Positions 9,628 through 17,235 are shown, counted from the stretch's first letter. The stretch: 17,235 nucleotides of DNA from Entophlyctis helioformis (GCA_025526915.1 JAHLKH010000363.1:1-17235); one strand, 5' to 3'. Notes: generated by a model not told the origin, from the sequence alone. Made by a program: numbers and translations.

Positions 9628-10904
9628 TACCAGAGGTGACCGTCGTCAGGGCAGACACATCCACCGTCGAGCGGCAGCGGGCACAGTGCGGAGCAACAGT
9701 CACATGGCGCGACAGCATGTCAGCCAGGTTGTTGTCGCCCCCCTGGATGTACTGGACGGTCGCATCAAACTCTTGCAGCTCCATGATCCAGCGAGCCTGG
9801 CGGTACGACAGCTTGGGCTGCGTCGAGATCCAGCGCAGCGATGCATGGTCGGTGTGGATGGTGAAGTGCACGCTGAGCAAGTAGTGCCGGTACTTGTCGC
9901 AGGTGTCCACGATCGCCAGCATCTCGCGCTCGTGGGTCGGGTAGTTGCGTTCCGCATCGTTGAGCTTGCGCGAGTAGAACGAGACTGGATGGATCTTGGC
10001 CGTGCCGTCCGCATCGACATGCTTCTGGCCAATCCAGCCACCAATGGCAAACTCGGATGCGTCCGTGTACACGTGCGTTTCCAGCGACGGGTCAAAGTAC
10101 TTGAGCACCGGAGCATTCGCGATGGCGTCCAGAATAAAGTCCACAATGGCCCACTTGGTCTCATCCATTGCAAAGGGCACATCCTTGCGCAGCATGTCCG
10201 TGAGCGGCACACAGATGTCGGCGTAGTCTTTGATGAAATTCTTGACCCACACGACTTGCCCAATGAAGCGCCGCAGATCGCCAACCGACCCAATGATCGG
10301 CCGAGTCTTCAGTGCCAGCCGGTGCTTGTCCTGGATCGAGTAGCCATCACCCAGCAACAGATGACCGCAGAACTCGAGCCGCGATGAGAAGAACTCGCAC
10401 TTGGACATTTTCAGGCGGAGCGATTCGGCGCGCAGACGACGGAACACTTCCTCCAGGTGCAGCAGGTGGTCTGCCTCGGTCTCCGAGTAGATCAGGATGT
10501 TGTCCATGTAGGCGACGACGCAGACGTCCAGCAGGTCGTGGAAGATGCGGTTCATCATGGCGTTGAAGGTGGCCGGAGCGTTGCAGAGCCCAAAGGGCAT
10601 CACCTTGAACTCGTAGTGGCCGTAACGGGTCACAAACGCCGTCTTGGGGATGTCTTTGTTGTAGATGCGGATGTTGTAGTAGCCGTCCGCAGATCAATGG
10701 ACGGCATGAATGGCTTGCCCGCGACGCGGTCAATGAGCGACTGGATATGGGCATCGACGCGCGATCCTGACCGTGATGTTGTTCAGCCCACGATAGTCGA
10801 TGCACAGACGCAGACCGCCGTCCTTCTTGACGATCGCAATACCCGCGGCAAATGGCGACACAGAGCCACGGATCATGCCACGCGCCGCAAGGTCGTCCAT
10901 GTTT
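9557..10904 (-). pseudogene. Reverse transcriptase-RNase H portion, frameshifted, YMDN active site
   Basis: RT motifs read in order: [38 protein letters not shown] (first catalytic Asp present), DIPKTAFVTRYGHYEFKVMP, FGLCNAPATFN, and VVAYMDNILIYS. The family's YxDD box is YMDN here (10499-10510), with the second metal-binding Asp replaced by Asn. RNase H follows with its acidic residues visible in YTDASEFAIGGW, HEREMLAIVDT, HTDHASLRW and NNLADMLSRH. Two frame changes lie between the CIDYR and TRYGHYEF motifs. The main frame runs off after LSRH into non-homologous residues ending at 9557, because the integrase continues in another frame. Confidence 0.85.
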
Positions 10905-10975
10905 GATACTCTGCTGAAAACGGACAGTCAAGGCAGTGAGTGCTGCAGATTCTGTGGAATTGAAGTTGTTCATTC
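10905..10975 (-). pseudogene. Small TLH-like helicase N-region fragment, fused to the RT remnant
   Basis: Minus-strand reading [19 protein letters not shown] matches AALSAFAVRLQQYLKK in the plus-strand TLH-like fragment at about 11865-11912. The DNA also aligns over about 55 bases in inverted orientation (10905-10963 against 11843-11900). A TCTGCAG acceptor-like element precedes both copies. The match stops where RT sequence begins, so this is a breakpoint between two elements. Confidence 0.6.
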
Positions 10976-11765
10976 TTATAGCAGAAATGCGGTGGACAGC
11001 ATCTGCACACCTGCAGAGCTCTGTGTGTGAGACGAAAACCGTGAGGGCAAGTACATGGAATTGGGCAATCGCGACAAGGCGATGTGATCAACGACGCCCG
11101 GGGCAGCATCGCCAGGAGCGACCGAGGGAAGCAGCGACGGGACAAAGCCGTGCGCGAGGTAGTACGGAGCAAAGCCAGTGGATGCATTGTGCGCGCTGTT
11201 GGTGGCGAATGCGACGGTGTGCAGGAGGTCCGGCCAGTTCTTGCCTGAGTAGTCGGCGTACTTGGAGAGAATCTCCTGTCCTGTTGTGGCTGCTCTGGAA
11301 ATTGCGGCCGCATCCCGATTGTCCGTCGGGTTTGGCTGGGGTGGGCGTGCCTGTTGCCAAGGCATGGTCATAGGCATGCAATCCAATCTTGAGAGTCGCC
11401 ATGAGAGACTTCCAGAAGGCAGAGGCAAAGCGCGAGTCGCGGTCAGAGACCACAGTTGAAGGCAAACTCTTGCCGTCGCAGATCCAGTGCTTGCAGAACA
11501 GGCTCGCGAGGTCAGCAGCAGACGCATTGCGGGTCGTTGGAGCAAATGCGGCAAGCTTGGTAAGCCGATCGACCATGACCAGCAACGCGTCCAAACCACT
11601 GTACGTTTTTGGCAAGAAGGCGACATCATACGCCACATCAGTGAAGCGGTCCTCTGGGATCGGCACCGGGTGGATGAGCCCTTGAGTGCGGCGGCAATCA
11701 GTAAAGTGACACTGGCAGGACTCGCAAGACGTGGCAAATGCCTCAGTGTTCGCCTTTCTGCTTAA
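10976..11765 (-). mobile_element. Second, distinct Ty3/gypsy integrase fragment
   Basis: Minus reading shows the zinc-domain Cys pair (CESCQCHF), then VAYDVAFLPKTYSGLDALLV, MVDRLTKLAAFAP and VVSDRDSRFASAFWKSL, clearly an integrase core. It differs at many positions from the integrase at 8872-9348, so it is another family. Beyond ATLKIGLH the sequence slips frame. The expected DGQxE region reads DGQSGCGRN, so the catalytic Glu is not found. The next frame resumes with ILSKYADYSGKNWPDLLHTV, ATNSAHNASTGFAPYYLAHG. The His pair and everything upstream (RT, RNase H) are absent. Confidence 0.85.
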
Positions 11766-11849
11766 CACTGTGGTGATGCTATCGCGTGCCCCGACTACAC
11801 TCCCTGCTGCAATTCCCCATTCCTTGCACTTGTCCTCACAATTCTCAAC

Positions 11850-12343
11850 TAATCCACATATCCTGCAGCACTCTCGGCCTTTGCTGTCCGTCTGCAGCAG
11901 TATCTGAAGAAGGCAGATGAGCTGCTGAAGCTGCTGCTGGCCATGATCCAGACCACGTCTGGACAGCCTGCTCGTGTGACGGAGCTCGCCACCATCAAGA
12001 TCGCCAACAGCGAGTCTGGGATTTGCCATCTGTTCGTGATCGTCAGCCAGATCGTGCTCATCCCAACATACAACAAGACCAGTGCGCTCACAGACAAGGA
12101 TCGTCCGATCGCGTGGTTCCTCCCACTGGCAGCATCGCGGCTGGTTTACGTCTACCTGACAGTCATCCGCCCGGTGGTAAACCAGTTTGCCAACTTGGCA
12201 TATGGCGTTGAGGTTGTGGATGAGTATCGCACGTATCTGTTTTGTGCTAGGCGTGCTGGCCGCATGTCCAATGATGCATTGTACCCGGTCTTTGCAGACC
12301 TGTACACCGCGTATTTTGGTGTGCATCTTGACACCAGTTACAT
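11850..12343 (+). pseudogene. TLH/RecQ-like helicase N-terminal region fragment
   Basis: Plus reading: AALSAFAVRLQQYLKKADEL, a GQPARVTELATIKIAN motif, LIPTYNKTSALTDKDRPIAW, FLPLAASRLVYVYLTVIRPV, then YPVFADLYTAYFGVHLDTSY. From memory, fungal telomere-linked/RecQ-type helicases carry a matching block (a GQPARgtEL motif, a YHK-x-GKD(R/K)PIaRFLP motif, a Leu-rich YL-x3-RP segment) ahead of the helicase domain. CTAAT and TCCTGCAG before 11868 look like an intron end. The fragment runs into an inverted copy of itself at about 12343, so it cannot continue into the helicase at 12662. Confidence 0.7.
11960..12283 (+). repeat. Left arm of a long inverted repeat
   Basis: This arm pairs with 12339-12661. 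Counting by eye gives roughly 85 percent identity over about 320 bases, with one single-base indel (around 12135) and a perfect inner end (CGCATGTCCAATGATGCA). The spacer 12284-12338 is about 55 nt. Many differences fall at third codon positions, as expected if the arms come from two coding paralogues rather than a recent local inversion. Confidence 0.85.
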
Positions 12344-12661
12344 TGCATCATTGGACATGCGGCCAGCACGCCCAGCACAAAACAAGTATGTGCGATACTC
12401 CTCACCAACCTTAACACCATATGCCAAGTTGGCAAACTGGTTGAAAACTGCGCGAATGACCGTCAGGTAGACTACAACATACACAACGCCGCCAGCGGAA
12501 GGAACCGCGCAATCGGACGATCCTTGTCCGTGAGCGCATTGGTTTTGTTGTACGTCGGGATGAGCACGATCTGGCCGATGATCGCAAACACATGGCGAAT
12601 GCTGGACTCGCTATTGGCCATCTTGATTGTGGCGAGCTCCGTAACTCGGGCAGGCTGTCCA
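12339..12661 (-). repeat. Right arm of the inverted repeat (antisense TLH-like copy)
   Basis: On minus it encodes the same TLH-like block: GQPARVTELATIKMAN, SESSIRHVFAIIGQIVLIPT, YNKTNALTDKDRPIARFLPL. It keeps ARFLP, which I recall as the family consensus, where the left arm has AWFLP. It slips frame after PLAA and has stops beyond. Its outer end (12661) lies directly against the start of the helicase-domain segment. Confidence 0.85.
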
Positions 12662-13084
12662 AGTGACAACACCAAGTCTGCCAAAGAGTGGAGAGAGACG
12701 GCCAACGCCATCATGATCGCCACGACTGGCTTTGGCGTAGGGATTGATGTCAAGACGGTACGCTCAGTTGTACACTGGGGCGCCGCGTACTCGATGGAGA
12801 ATTTCCAGCAGGAGTCTGGTCGCGCAGGACGAGACGGCAGGCCCGCACGGTCGATCTTGATTCCGTTCAAGAGCCTGCTTGACATGGCCAGAGACAACAG
12901 GCATCCCAACGATTTGCCAAAGCTACACTACAAGAAGGCTTCCGAAAGGGCGTTCGTGCGCATGGTCTGTGAAAACAGGGACCGCTGTATCCGCCAGAAG
13001 CTGGAAGAGTACATGGACGGTAGTGCGCATCCATGCATCATGTTCGACGATCACGAGCTTTGCAGCGTCTGTGAACGTGCGTCG

Positions 13085-13134
13085 GTATTTAATGTTGTCG
13101 ATTTGTATTGGATCTTTGCATTCTTAACTAACAG
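13085..13134 (+). other. Intron-like AT-rich segment in the helicase frame
   Basis: GTATTT ... TTCTTAACTAACAG, 50 bp, much more AT-rich than its surroundings and with a classic branch/acceptor end. It falls right after the CSVCERAS patch. Removing it shifts to a frame that stops after about 22 codons, while leaving it keeps an open frame. It may be an intron next to an indel. Confidence 0.45.
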
Positions 13135-13199
13135 ACGCGCATCAGATGTGGAGGCAAAGGCAGCTCGCCGTCGCAACATGCCAGGGCCGCCTCCAGCAG

Positions 13200-13289
13200 C
13201 TGACGGTCAGCCGCCATCCAGCGGCGGTGGAGAGCAGGGCGTTGGTGCATCGTCGGCCGGTGGCGGACATGCACCGACTGGCGGCTTCG

Positions 13290-13321
<32 letters not shown>

Positions 13322-13870
13322 GATGCAACTGGCGGCTCCGAGCAGCAGCACCCTGGCTCGTCATCAGCAGCCGGCGGACATGCACCGACCGGCGGCTTTG
13401 GTGCTCCATCGGCGGCTGGCGGCTCCAAGCAGCAGCACTCTGGTACACCAACGGCCGCCGGTAGGCCTGCGCCGACTGACGGCTCTGAGCACCTGCAGCA
13501 GCAGAAGGGAGCAACTGGCATACCGGCGGTGTCTGGCCGCTCTGAGCAGCAGCGCTCTGGCTCTTTGTCGACGGCCGGCGTACCGGCGGCAACTGGCCGA
13601 TCTGCAGCAACTGGCGGCTTCAAGCAGCAGCGCTCTGGCTCGGCATTGACGGCCGGCGGACCTGCACCGACTGGCGGCTTTGGTGCACCAGCGGCGGCCA
13701 GCCGATCTGCAGTAAGTGGCGGCAATGCGCAGCAGCACCTTTGCTCGTCATCGGCGGCTGGCGTACCGGCGGCAACTGGCCGATCTGCACCGACTGGCGA
13801 CTTCAGGCTGAGCTCTGGTGCACCACCGGCGGCTGGTCGATCTGGCTCCATGCAGCAGCAACAGCCGCGG
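13200..13870 (+). repeat. Degenerate minisatellite encoding Gly/Ala/Gln repeats
   Basis: Recurrent blocks such as GCACCGACTGGCGGCTT, GCGGCAACTGGCCGATCTGC and CAGCAGCGCTCTGGCTC alternate at irregular spacing. They encode PTGGF, AATGRS, QQRSGS and AAGGHAP variants. A pure CAG stretch at about 13292-13318 encodes Gln9. The blocks vary in order and length, as in a slippage/unequal-crossing-over tail. Confidence 0.8.
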
Positions 13871-14013
13871 GACAGGGCGGCTGGCGAATCTGCATCGGAA
13901 TCTGATTATGCCGTCATGAACAAGAAGCGCAAGCTCGACAATGCGGCCAGCAGTCCACCGTCGAAATGGTTGCAAAGCCTGCAGCCGCCAGCAGCAGCAC
14001 AGCAGCGGATCAG

Positions 14014-14083
14014 GTAACTGCCATGCACAGAATGGCATATCTTGCAGTTTTGAGGCGTTTGCTAATACTGAATGATGAAACAG
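14014..14083 (+). other. Probable intron in the helicase tail
   Basis: GTAACT ... GCTAATACTGAATGATGAAACAG, 70 bp, with a strong CTAAT branch element. The stop that ends the preceding frame (TAA 14015-14017) lies inside it. The exon after it reads naturally as GSAVGRSAIMAGDPAAPTRV, one base out of phase with this splice. Confidence 0.55.
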
Positions 14084-15125
14084 GCAGTGCTGTTGGTCGC
14101 AGCGCGATCATGGCAGGGGATCCTGCAGCACCCACTCGTGTATCACAATCTGCAATGCCGCCAGTGCAGTCGCAGCAGCATCTACAGCGTCATCAGCAAC
14201 AGCAGCACCAGCCTCGCAATGCTCCCACAACAGCAACACTGCCCATCTCGCGTGGCAGCAACTCGATGGAACAGCATGTCACAGATGATGATTTCCAAGA
14301 CACTGTCACAGTCTCTACGAGTGGATGGAAGCAGCAGCAGCGTCATGGTGTTCCAATGGCAACAGCATCGTCGTAAATGCCAACAGCGCGAGGCAGCAGC
14401 ACGTCGCAGATGGCACTGTGCAAGACCCTTTACTGGTTACTTCGCGTAGACAGCAGCAGCAGCCGTATCTCCAGCCGCATTACCAGCAAATTCACCCTGA
14501 GCAGCACCAGCATCTTTTTGGCGTCAACAGCAGCCATCAGAACACGTGGCAGCCAATGAGTGCAGCAGTCGTCAACTCGGCCATACATGCCACCCAAGTC
14601 GAAGCAATCAGAAGCCAGCTCAAGATCGACCTGGAGGCTTTTGCAGCATCCACAGTATCCAACAGCGGATTCTGCATGCGCTGCAATTGGGCCGAGAACT
14701 ACACATGCGCGTGCAGCAAGGTCTGCTTTGTATGCCAGTTGGATCACGACGGACGACGTTGTGACAACCTCAAATTTGCTCAAGGGGAGCGGTGCTACAC
14801 TTGCTACTTGTCAACCAAGGCGTGCTCGACTGTGCGCGAGACGATGCGTTTACAGCGCCAGGGCAATAAGTGTGCTGTTGCAAAGTTTGTTAAGCCGCTG
14901 CTCTTCTGGATCGGCCCGACCAACACACAAGTCGATTCTGCTCGCGTTTTTGTGTCTGATCGCGCCAAGGCCTGCTTTCATGACGTAACCCTTTCATTCC
15001 CAACCCTGGCACAGGTTCGAAATCGGCGAGAGTACCTGGACTGGGTGGCGGCAAGCGATTTCGAACATGACCATCCGCGATCCGACTTTGTTCTGCGTCA
15101 CATTTATCGCTATATCACGCAATAA
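14084..15125 (+). pseudogene. Gln-rich and Cys-rich C-terminal segment, probably the end of the helicase gene
   Basis: One frame carries a Gln/Pro/Ser-rich part (QSQQHLQRHQQQQHQPRNAP, acidic VTDDDFQDTVTVST) to about 14350. The frame then shifts and continues to TAA 15123-15125. The last about 150 residues contain Cys clusters: C-x2-C-x7-C-x-C-x3-C-x2-C-x8-C (about 14677-14763), then C-x2-C-x6-C (about 14792-14826), suggesting zinc-binding knuckles. A helical end with VRNRREYLDWVAASDFEHDH follows. Collinearity and continuous composition suggest it belongs to the TLH-like gene, but it could be a separate gene; I do not recognise the Cys pattern. Confidence 0.5.
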
Positions 15126-15126
15126 A
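15121..15126 (+). terminator. Polyadenylation signal AATAAA overlapping the stop codon
   Basis: The TAA stop of the Cys-rich frame (15123-15125) lies within AATAAA, the same arrangement as at 3628-3633. Confidence 0.5.
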
Positions 15127-15850
15127 AGGGTTGGGTTTGGAATGTGGATGGAAGCAGCGAATGAAATGGAGTTGTGGTATCTTGATGGTCGAGTTGCAAA
15201 TGAGAGACGTTGCCATGTTTGCACGAGACTGTCTAATGGCCGCATGTGCACGCGAGGCGGCATTGCCAGCCATGCTCGCTGTTGCATCAGCAGATGTGGC
15301 GATCCGCGACGGCCAGCCGCGAACACAGTCCAATACATCCTGTGAATGGCTGCTGTGTCTGGCCTTGGCTGGACGTCCAATCGCATGAACTGTGGGTCAC
15401 CCAAGGACGCACATTCCATCAGTGGCGACTCATGGGCGGCCAGCATCTGCAAATCGCTCGTTCAAGTCCCAAAAGTCGCGTACCCGACGAAAAATGCATG
15501 TGCGTACTCGCGATCTGCCGCGATCCACAGAGGTCTGAGCTGGCAAAGCCAATAGGTACGATTGTCAGGCTCGATGTGCTCGTCAGTTTGAGCTATTGCT
15601 CGATGTTGTAGCATGCCTACAGCCTGAGAGGCACTTGGATGCATCTGCGTCGCGCGTACTCGTGCTGACGAGATGTGCGATCTGCTAAGCCTGCACTGCT
15701 GCTGCTGCTGGCTGCGAGTGTATTGGCGTGGACTTGATAGACTTGGATATGGTGGTGTGGCTTCAAGGTTCATTCTGACAGACAGACGGACGGACAGAGG
15801 CATTCCAATGAGACGATGGTCGATGGCCGGCAAGAGTGGATCCGTGGACG
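15127..15850. other. Region without a convincing gene
   Basis: There are short open frames on both strands, the longest being on minus at 14994-15452 and plus at 15346-15555. Neither shows a motif I recognise. The minus frame is fairly natural in composition (DPQFMRLDVQPRPDTAAIHR) and could be a fragment of something. The short GACAGACGGACGGACAG tract near 15778 is a simple repeat. Confidence 0.4.
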
Positions 15851-16585
15851 TCAGCCGGCAAGACGACGATTGAGCGTGCGTCGACAGCCGTTGTGTGCTG
15901 CAAGAGGCAGCTGTTGGTGGGTCGACAATGGCGTGCGTCGTGTTGGTGCAGTGGGCAGACTGTGTTGGTGCAGTTGGACGGCAACAGCAGCAAGGGAGCA
16001 GCACTTGCAGGCGAGGCAGTTGCTGCAGGAGCACGGCGGTCTGTGCTCGAGGCAGATGGTGTGGTCGTCGTTGTTGTTGTTGCAGCAGTTGGCACGGGCA
16101 GACAGCGGCTGGAGCGAGCAGTTGCAGACAAAGTCGCGGTGGTTGCTGCTGCTGGAGTGGGCGGACAGACAGGGTGGGCAGACAGACAGAGTGGGCAGCG
16201 TCTGCAGACCCTTGTCGCAGCGTTCAAGCTCGCGAGTCCATCTTGGCAGTTTTGGGAATGTGGCCAGGCTCGGAAATTTTGGCTCAATCTCCACTTTGTG
16301 GCTGTCGAGATCAGCGGCGTTGCGGCGGCTGTTGCAGAGGGTCTGGCTGCATGGGCGGTCGTCCAGCACAGGGGCCTTGGGCAGCACGGCACAGGCACAG
16401 CGACCACCGTTGGTCTGTTCCAGCTGCACACACTCTGCGGGCGGCTGGTATCGTCGCGTTCAACTGCAACAGACGCTGGCTGCGACGGCCGCGACGGTGA
16501 GTGCGACAGCAGCAAGCAGCAGCAGCAGCAGCAGCCAGCAAGGCCAGGGTGCGGTGGCAGGCCTGCCAAGTTCGCAGCATCGCAT
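15851..16585 (-). pseudogene. Putative secreted Cys-rich protein, frame-disrupted
   Basis: Minus reading from ATG 16585-16583 gives MRCCELGRPATAPWPCW followed by a Leu/Ala/Val-rich core encoded by CTG repeats: a signal-peptide-like N-terminus. That frame stops at 16460. The best continuation is in the frame open from about 16429 to TGA 15851-15853. It has CVQLEQTNGGRCACAV ... RPCSQTLCN, a Lys/Pro-rich spacer (KFPSLATFPKLPRWTRELE), then CPPC ... FVCNCSLQPLSARANCC and CSCSNCLACKCC. The Cys spacing C-x-C-x(10-13)-C recurs, which suggests small disulphide modules. Two frame changes are needed near 16440-16480. Family not recognised; low confidence that it is expressed. Confidence 0.35.
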
Positions 16586-16655
16586 GTCGTTCAAGTCGCT
16601 CTTGGTGCTTGCACGGCCAGCCAGCTCAGCCACCTGCTGCTGCCGACCGGTACGC

Positions 16656-16680
16656 CACACACACACACACACACACACAC
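16656..16680 (+). repeat. (CA)n microsatellite
   Basis: An uninterrupted CA tract of 25 bases. Confidence 0.95.
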
Positions 16681-16738
16681 GCTCAAGGACTGCCAGCCGG
16701 CCAGCCAGCTCAAGACAAGCCAGTCCGAGCTGCAGACT

Positions 16739-16754
16739 TGTGTGTGTGTGTGTG
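16739..16754 (+). repeat. (TG)8 microsatellite, inverted relative to the CA tracts
   Basis: This TG tract lies 58 bases after the (CA)n tract and 38 bases before another CA tract (16793-16806). CA and TG are complementary, so a small foldback is possible. Confidence 0.9.
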
Positions 16755-16844
16755 AGTGCAGCGTTGGACTGACACGACTGCACCATGCCAGTCACACACA
16801 CACACAGAGGTGACTTGACTTCATGCCCAGCCTCCACATCCACC

Positions 16845-17060
16845 AACCACGGCTGCCTGCCAGCGCACCTGGAACGGCCTGTCAGCCTGACTGCCACAAG
16901 GACACTGAGAACGCGGCAACAGTCGTCGTTGTGGCAGTCGGATTCACAGGCCGTCTTGGCATTCACGGGCAGCAGGCTGCCGACTGTGCACTGGCACTCT
17001 CATCCACACGGCTGCCCTTCTGTCTGCGATCCACAGTCGCGGCACTGGTGCATCGTTGAC
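16845..17060 (-). pseudogene. Second Cys-rich module on minus, with in-frame TGA
   Basis: Minus reading from about 17060: MHQCRDCGSQTEGQPCG, TGA (17002-17000), then ECQCTVGSLLPVNAKTACES and DCHNDDCC. It shares C-x-C-x13-C with the module at about 16343-16412 (CACAVLPKAPVLDDRPC). The frame stays open through the CA/TG-rich stretch into the signal-peptide-like segment near 16580. A preceding frame (ATG near 17127) reads MAGYCAAHCALQIAIISLLS, another signal-like segment. Confidence 0.3.
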
Positions 17061-17235
17061 TGAGCAGACTGATGATTGCGATCTGTAAGGCACAGTGTGC
17101 AGCACAGTAGCCAGCCATCTCAACTCTGTCTCGCCGGCCAGCTGCGTGTGCGACGGCCAACCAGCTGCACTCTCTCCAGCCTGCATCGACCACCAGCAAG
17201 GATGGGATTGCAGTGGAGATCTCTGTCAGGATTGT
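17061..17235. other. Window end, nothing further identified
   Basis: Apart from the possible signal-like minus segment noted above, I see no motif. Minus-strand frames continue to the edge, so a gene could extend beyond the window. Confidence 0.4.

Larger units (their letters stand above)
8872..10904 (-). mobile_element. Ty3/gypsy LTR-retrotransposon pol remnant, truncated at both ends
   Basis: Reading 10904 to 8872 on minus gives the normal Ty3/gypsy order: reverse transcriptase, RNase H, zinc-binding HHCC domain, integrase core. No gag, protease or LTR was recognised. The 5' side starts inside RT (near a [17 protein letters not shown] segment) directly beside a TLH-like fragment. The 3' side ends just after the integrase SERTIR segment, 29 bp downstream of the AT-hook gene's stop and antisense to it. 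It has at least three frameshifts (RT near 10770 and 10690, RNase H/integrase junction near 9630) and an in-frame TAA (9361-9363), so it is a non-autonomous relic. Confidence 0.9.
12662..14017 (+). pseudogene. RecQ/TLH-like helicase C-terminal half with a repeat-rich tail
   Basis: The frame reads DNTKSAKEWRETANAIMIAT, TGFGVGIDVKTVRSVVHWG (RecQ motif V), then FQQESGRAGRDGR (motif VI with the arginine finger). A Cys-containing patch follows (CENRDRCIRQKLEEYMDGSA ... CIMFDDHELCSVCERA) that resembles the post-helicase zinc region of fungal TLH/RecQ proteins. The DEAD/Walker motifs I-IV expected 5' are absent: immediately upstream is the inverted repeat. After about 13135 the protein is a Gly/Ala/Pro/Gln repeat tail (PTGGF, AAGG, QQHSG units), then an Asp/Ser patch and KKRKLDNA, a probable nuclear localisation signal. 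The family unwinds DNA 3' to 5' using ATP; this copy cannot, lacking the ATP-binding half. Confidence 0.8.

Noticed and set aside
9578..10387. Long plus-strand open frame across the retroelement
   Set aside because: It is the antisense shadow of the reverse transcriptase/RNase H frame.
10800..11030. Plus-strand open frame with a CCRFCG motif, and the similar minus-strand CCRICG frame near 11870, as a zinc-finger protein
   Set aside because: Both are antisense readings of the TLH-like fragments, whose sense strand matches the family better.
11960..12661. Inverted repeat as terminal repeats of a MITE or DNA transposon
   Set aside because: The arms encode a conserved protein block and the spacer is only about 55 nt, also coding-like; no target-site duplication was evident.
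13200..13870. Recurring blocks as a possible CRISPR-like array
   Set aside because: Blocks vary in length and spacing, are coding, and sit in a eukaryotic helicase tail.
15127..15160. AAAAGGGTTGGGTTTGG as telomere-like repeat
   Set aside because: Only one imperfect unit is present; there is no TTAGGG-type array anywhere in the window.
15460..15469. GTTCAAGTCC resembling a tRNA T-loop / B box
   Set aside because: No matching A box, acceptor stem or anticodon arm at proper spacing was found around it.

Overview
The window is eukaryotic and looks fungal. Short spliceosomal introns (about 60-110 bp) have GT...AG ends, often with a CTGA/CTAA branch-like element. Polyglutamine and serine/alanine-rich low-complexity protein is common, AATAAA signals follow two genes, and there are Ty3/gypsy relics and a fungal-type RecQ/telomere-linked-helicase (TLH)-like gene. 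High GC, many CAG and GT tracts and compact introns would suit an early-diverging (chytrid-like) fungus, but that placement is inference.

Layout. (1) 3-3632, plus: 5'-truncated gene for a low-complexity protein with a C-terminal hydrophobic anchor. Its plausible reading frame changes many times. (2) 3634-5335: no convincing gene; a long (GT)n tract lies at 4851-4883. (3) 5336-8843, plus: the best-preserved gene, five or six exons with one consistent frame. It encodes a roughly 1,070-residue protein with five AT-hooks followed by a globular region I do not recognise. (4) 8872-10904, minus: decayed Ty3/gypsy pol remnant (reverse transcriptase, RNase H, integrase) whose RT active site reads YMDN. 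(5) 10905-12661: a mosaic of a small TLH-like fragment (minus), a second and different integrase fragment (minus), a TLH-like N-terminal fragment (plus) and a diverged inverted copy of that fragment, which forms an arm-loop-arm of about 324/55/323 bp. (6) 12662-15125, plus: the C-terminal half of the RecQ-like helicase, a repeat-rich tail with a nuclear localisation signal, and a Cys-rich end closing at an AATAAA. (7) 15127-17235: no clear gene on plus; on minus there are repeated Cys-rich modules and a signal-peptide-like segment, disrupted by frame changes and (CA)n/(TG)n tracts.

How the parts relate. The AT-hook gene is probably an ordinary host nuclear/chromatin gene. From 8872 to about 15100 the window resembles the nested retroelement plus TLH-helicase debris often found near fungal chromosome ends, although no telomere repeat is visible. 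The inverted TLH duplication could fold into a long hairpin RNA if transcribed, and this is the most interesting structural feature. The AT-hook gene is intact over 3.5 kb while neighbouring genes are full of frame changes, so uniform sequencing error alone does not explain the breakage.
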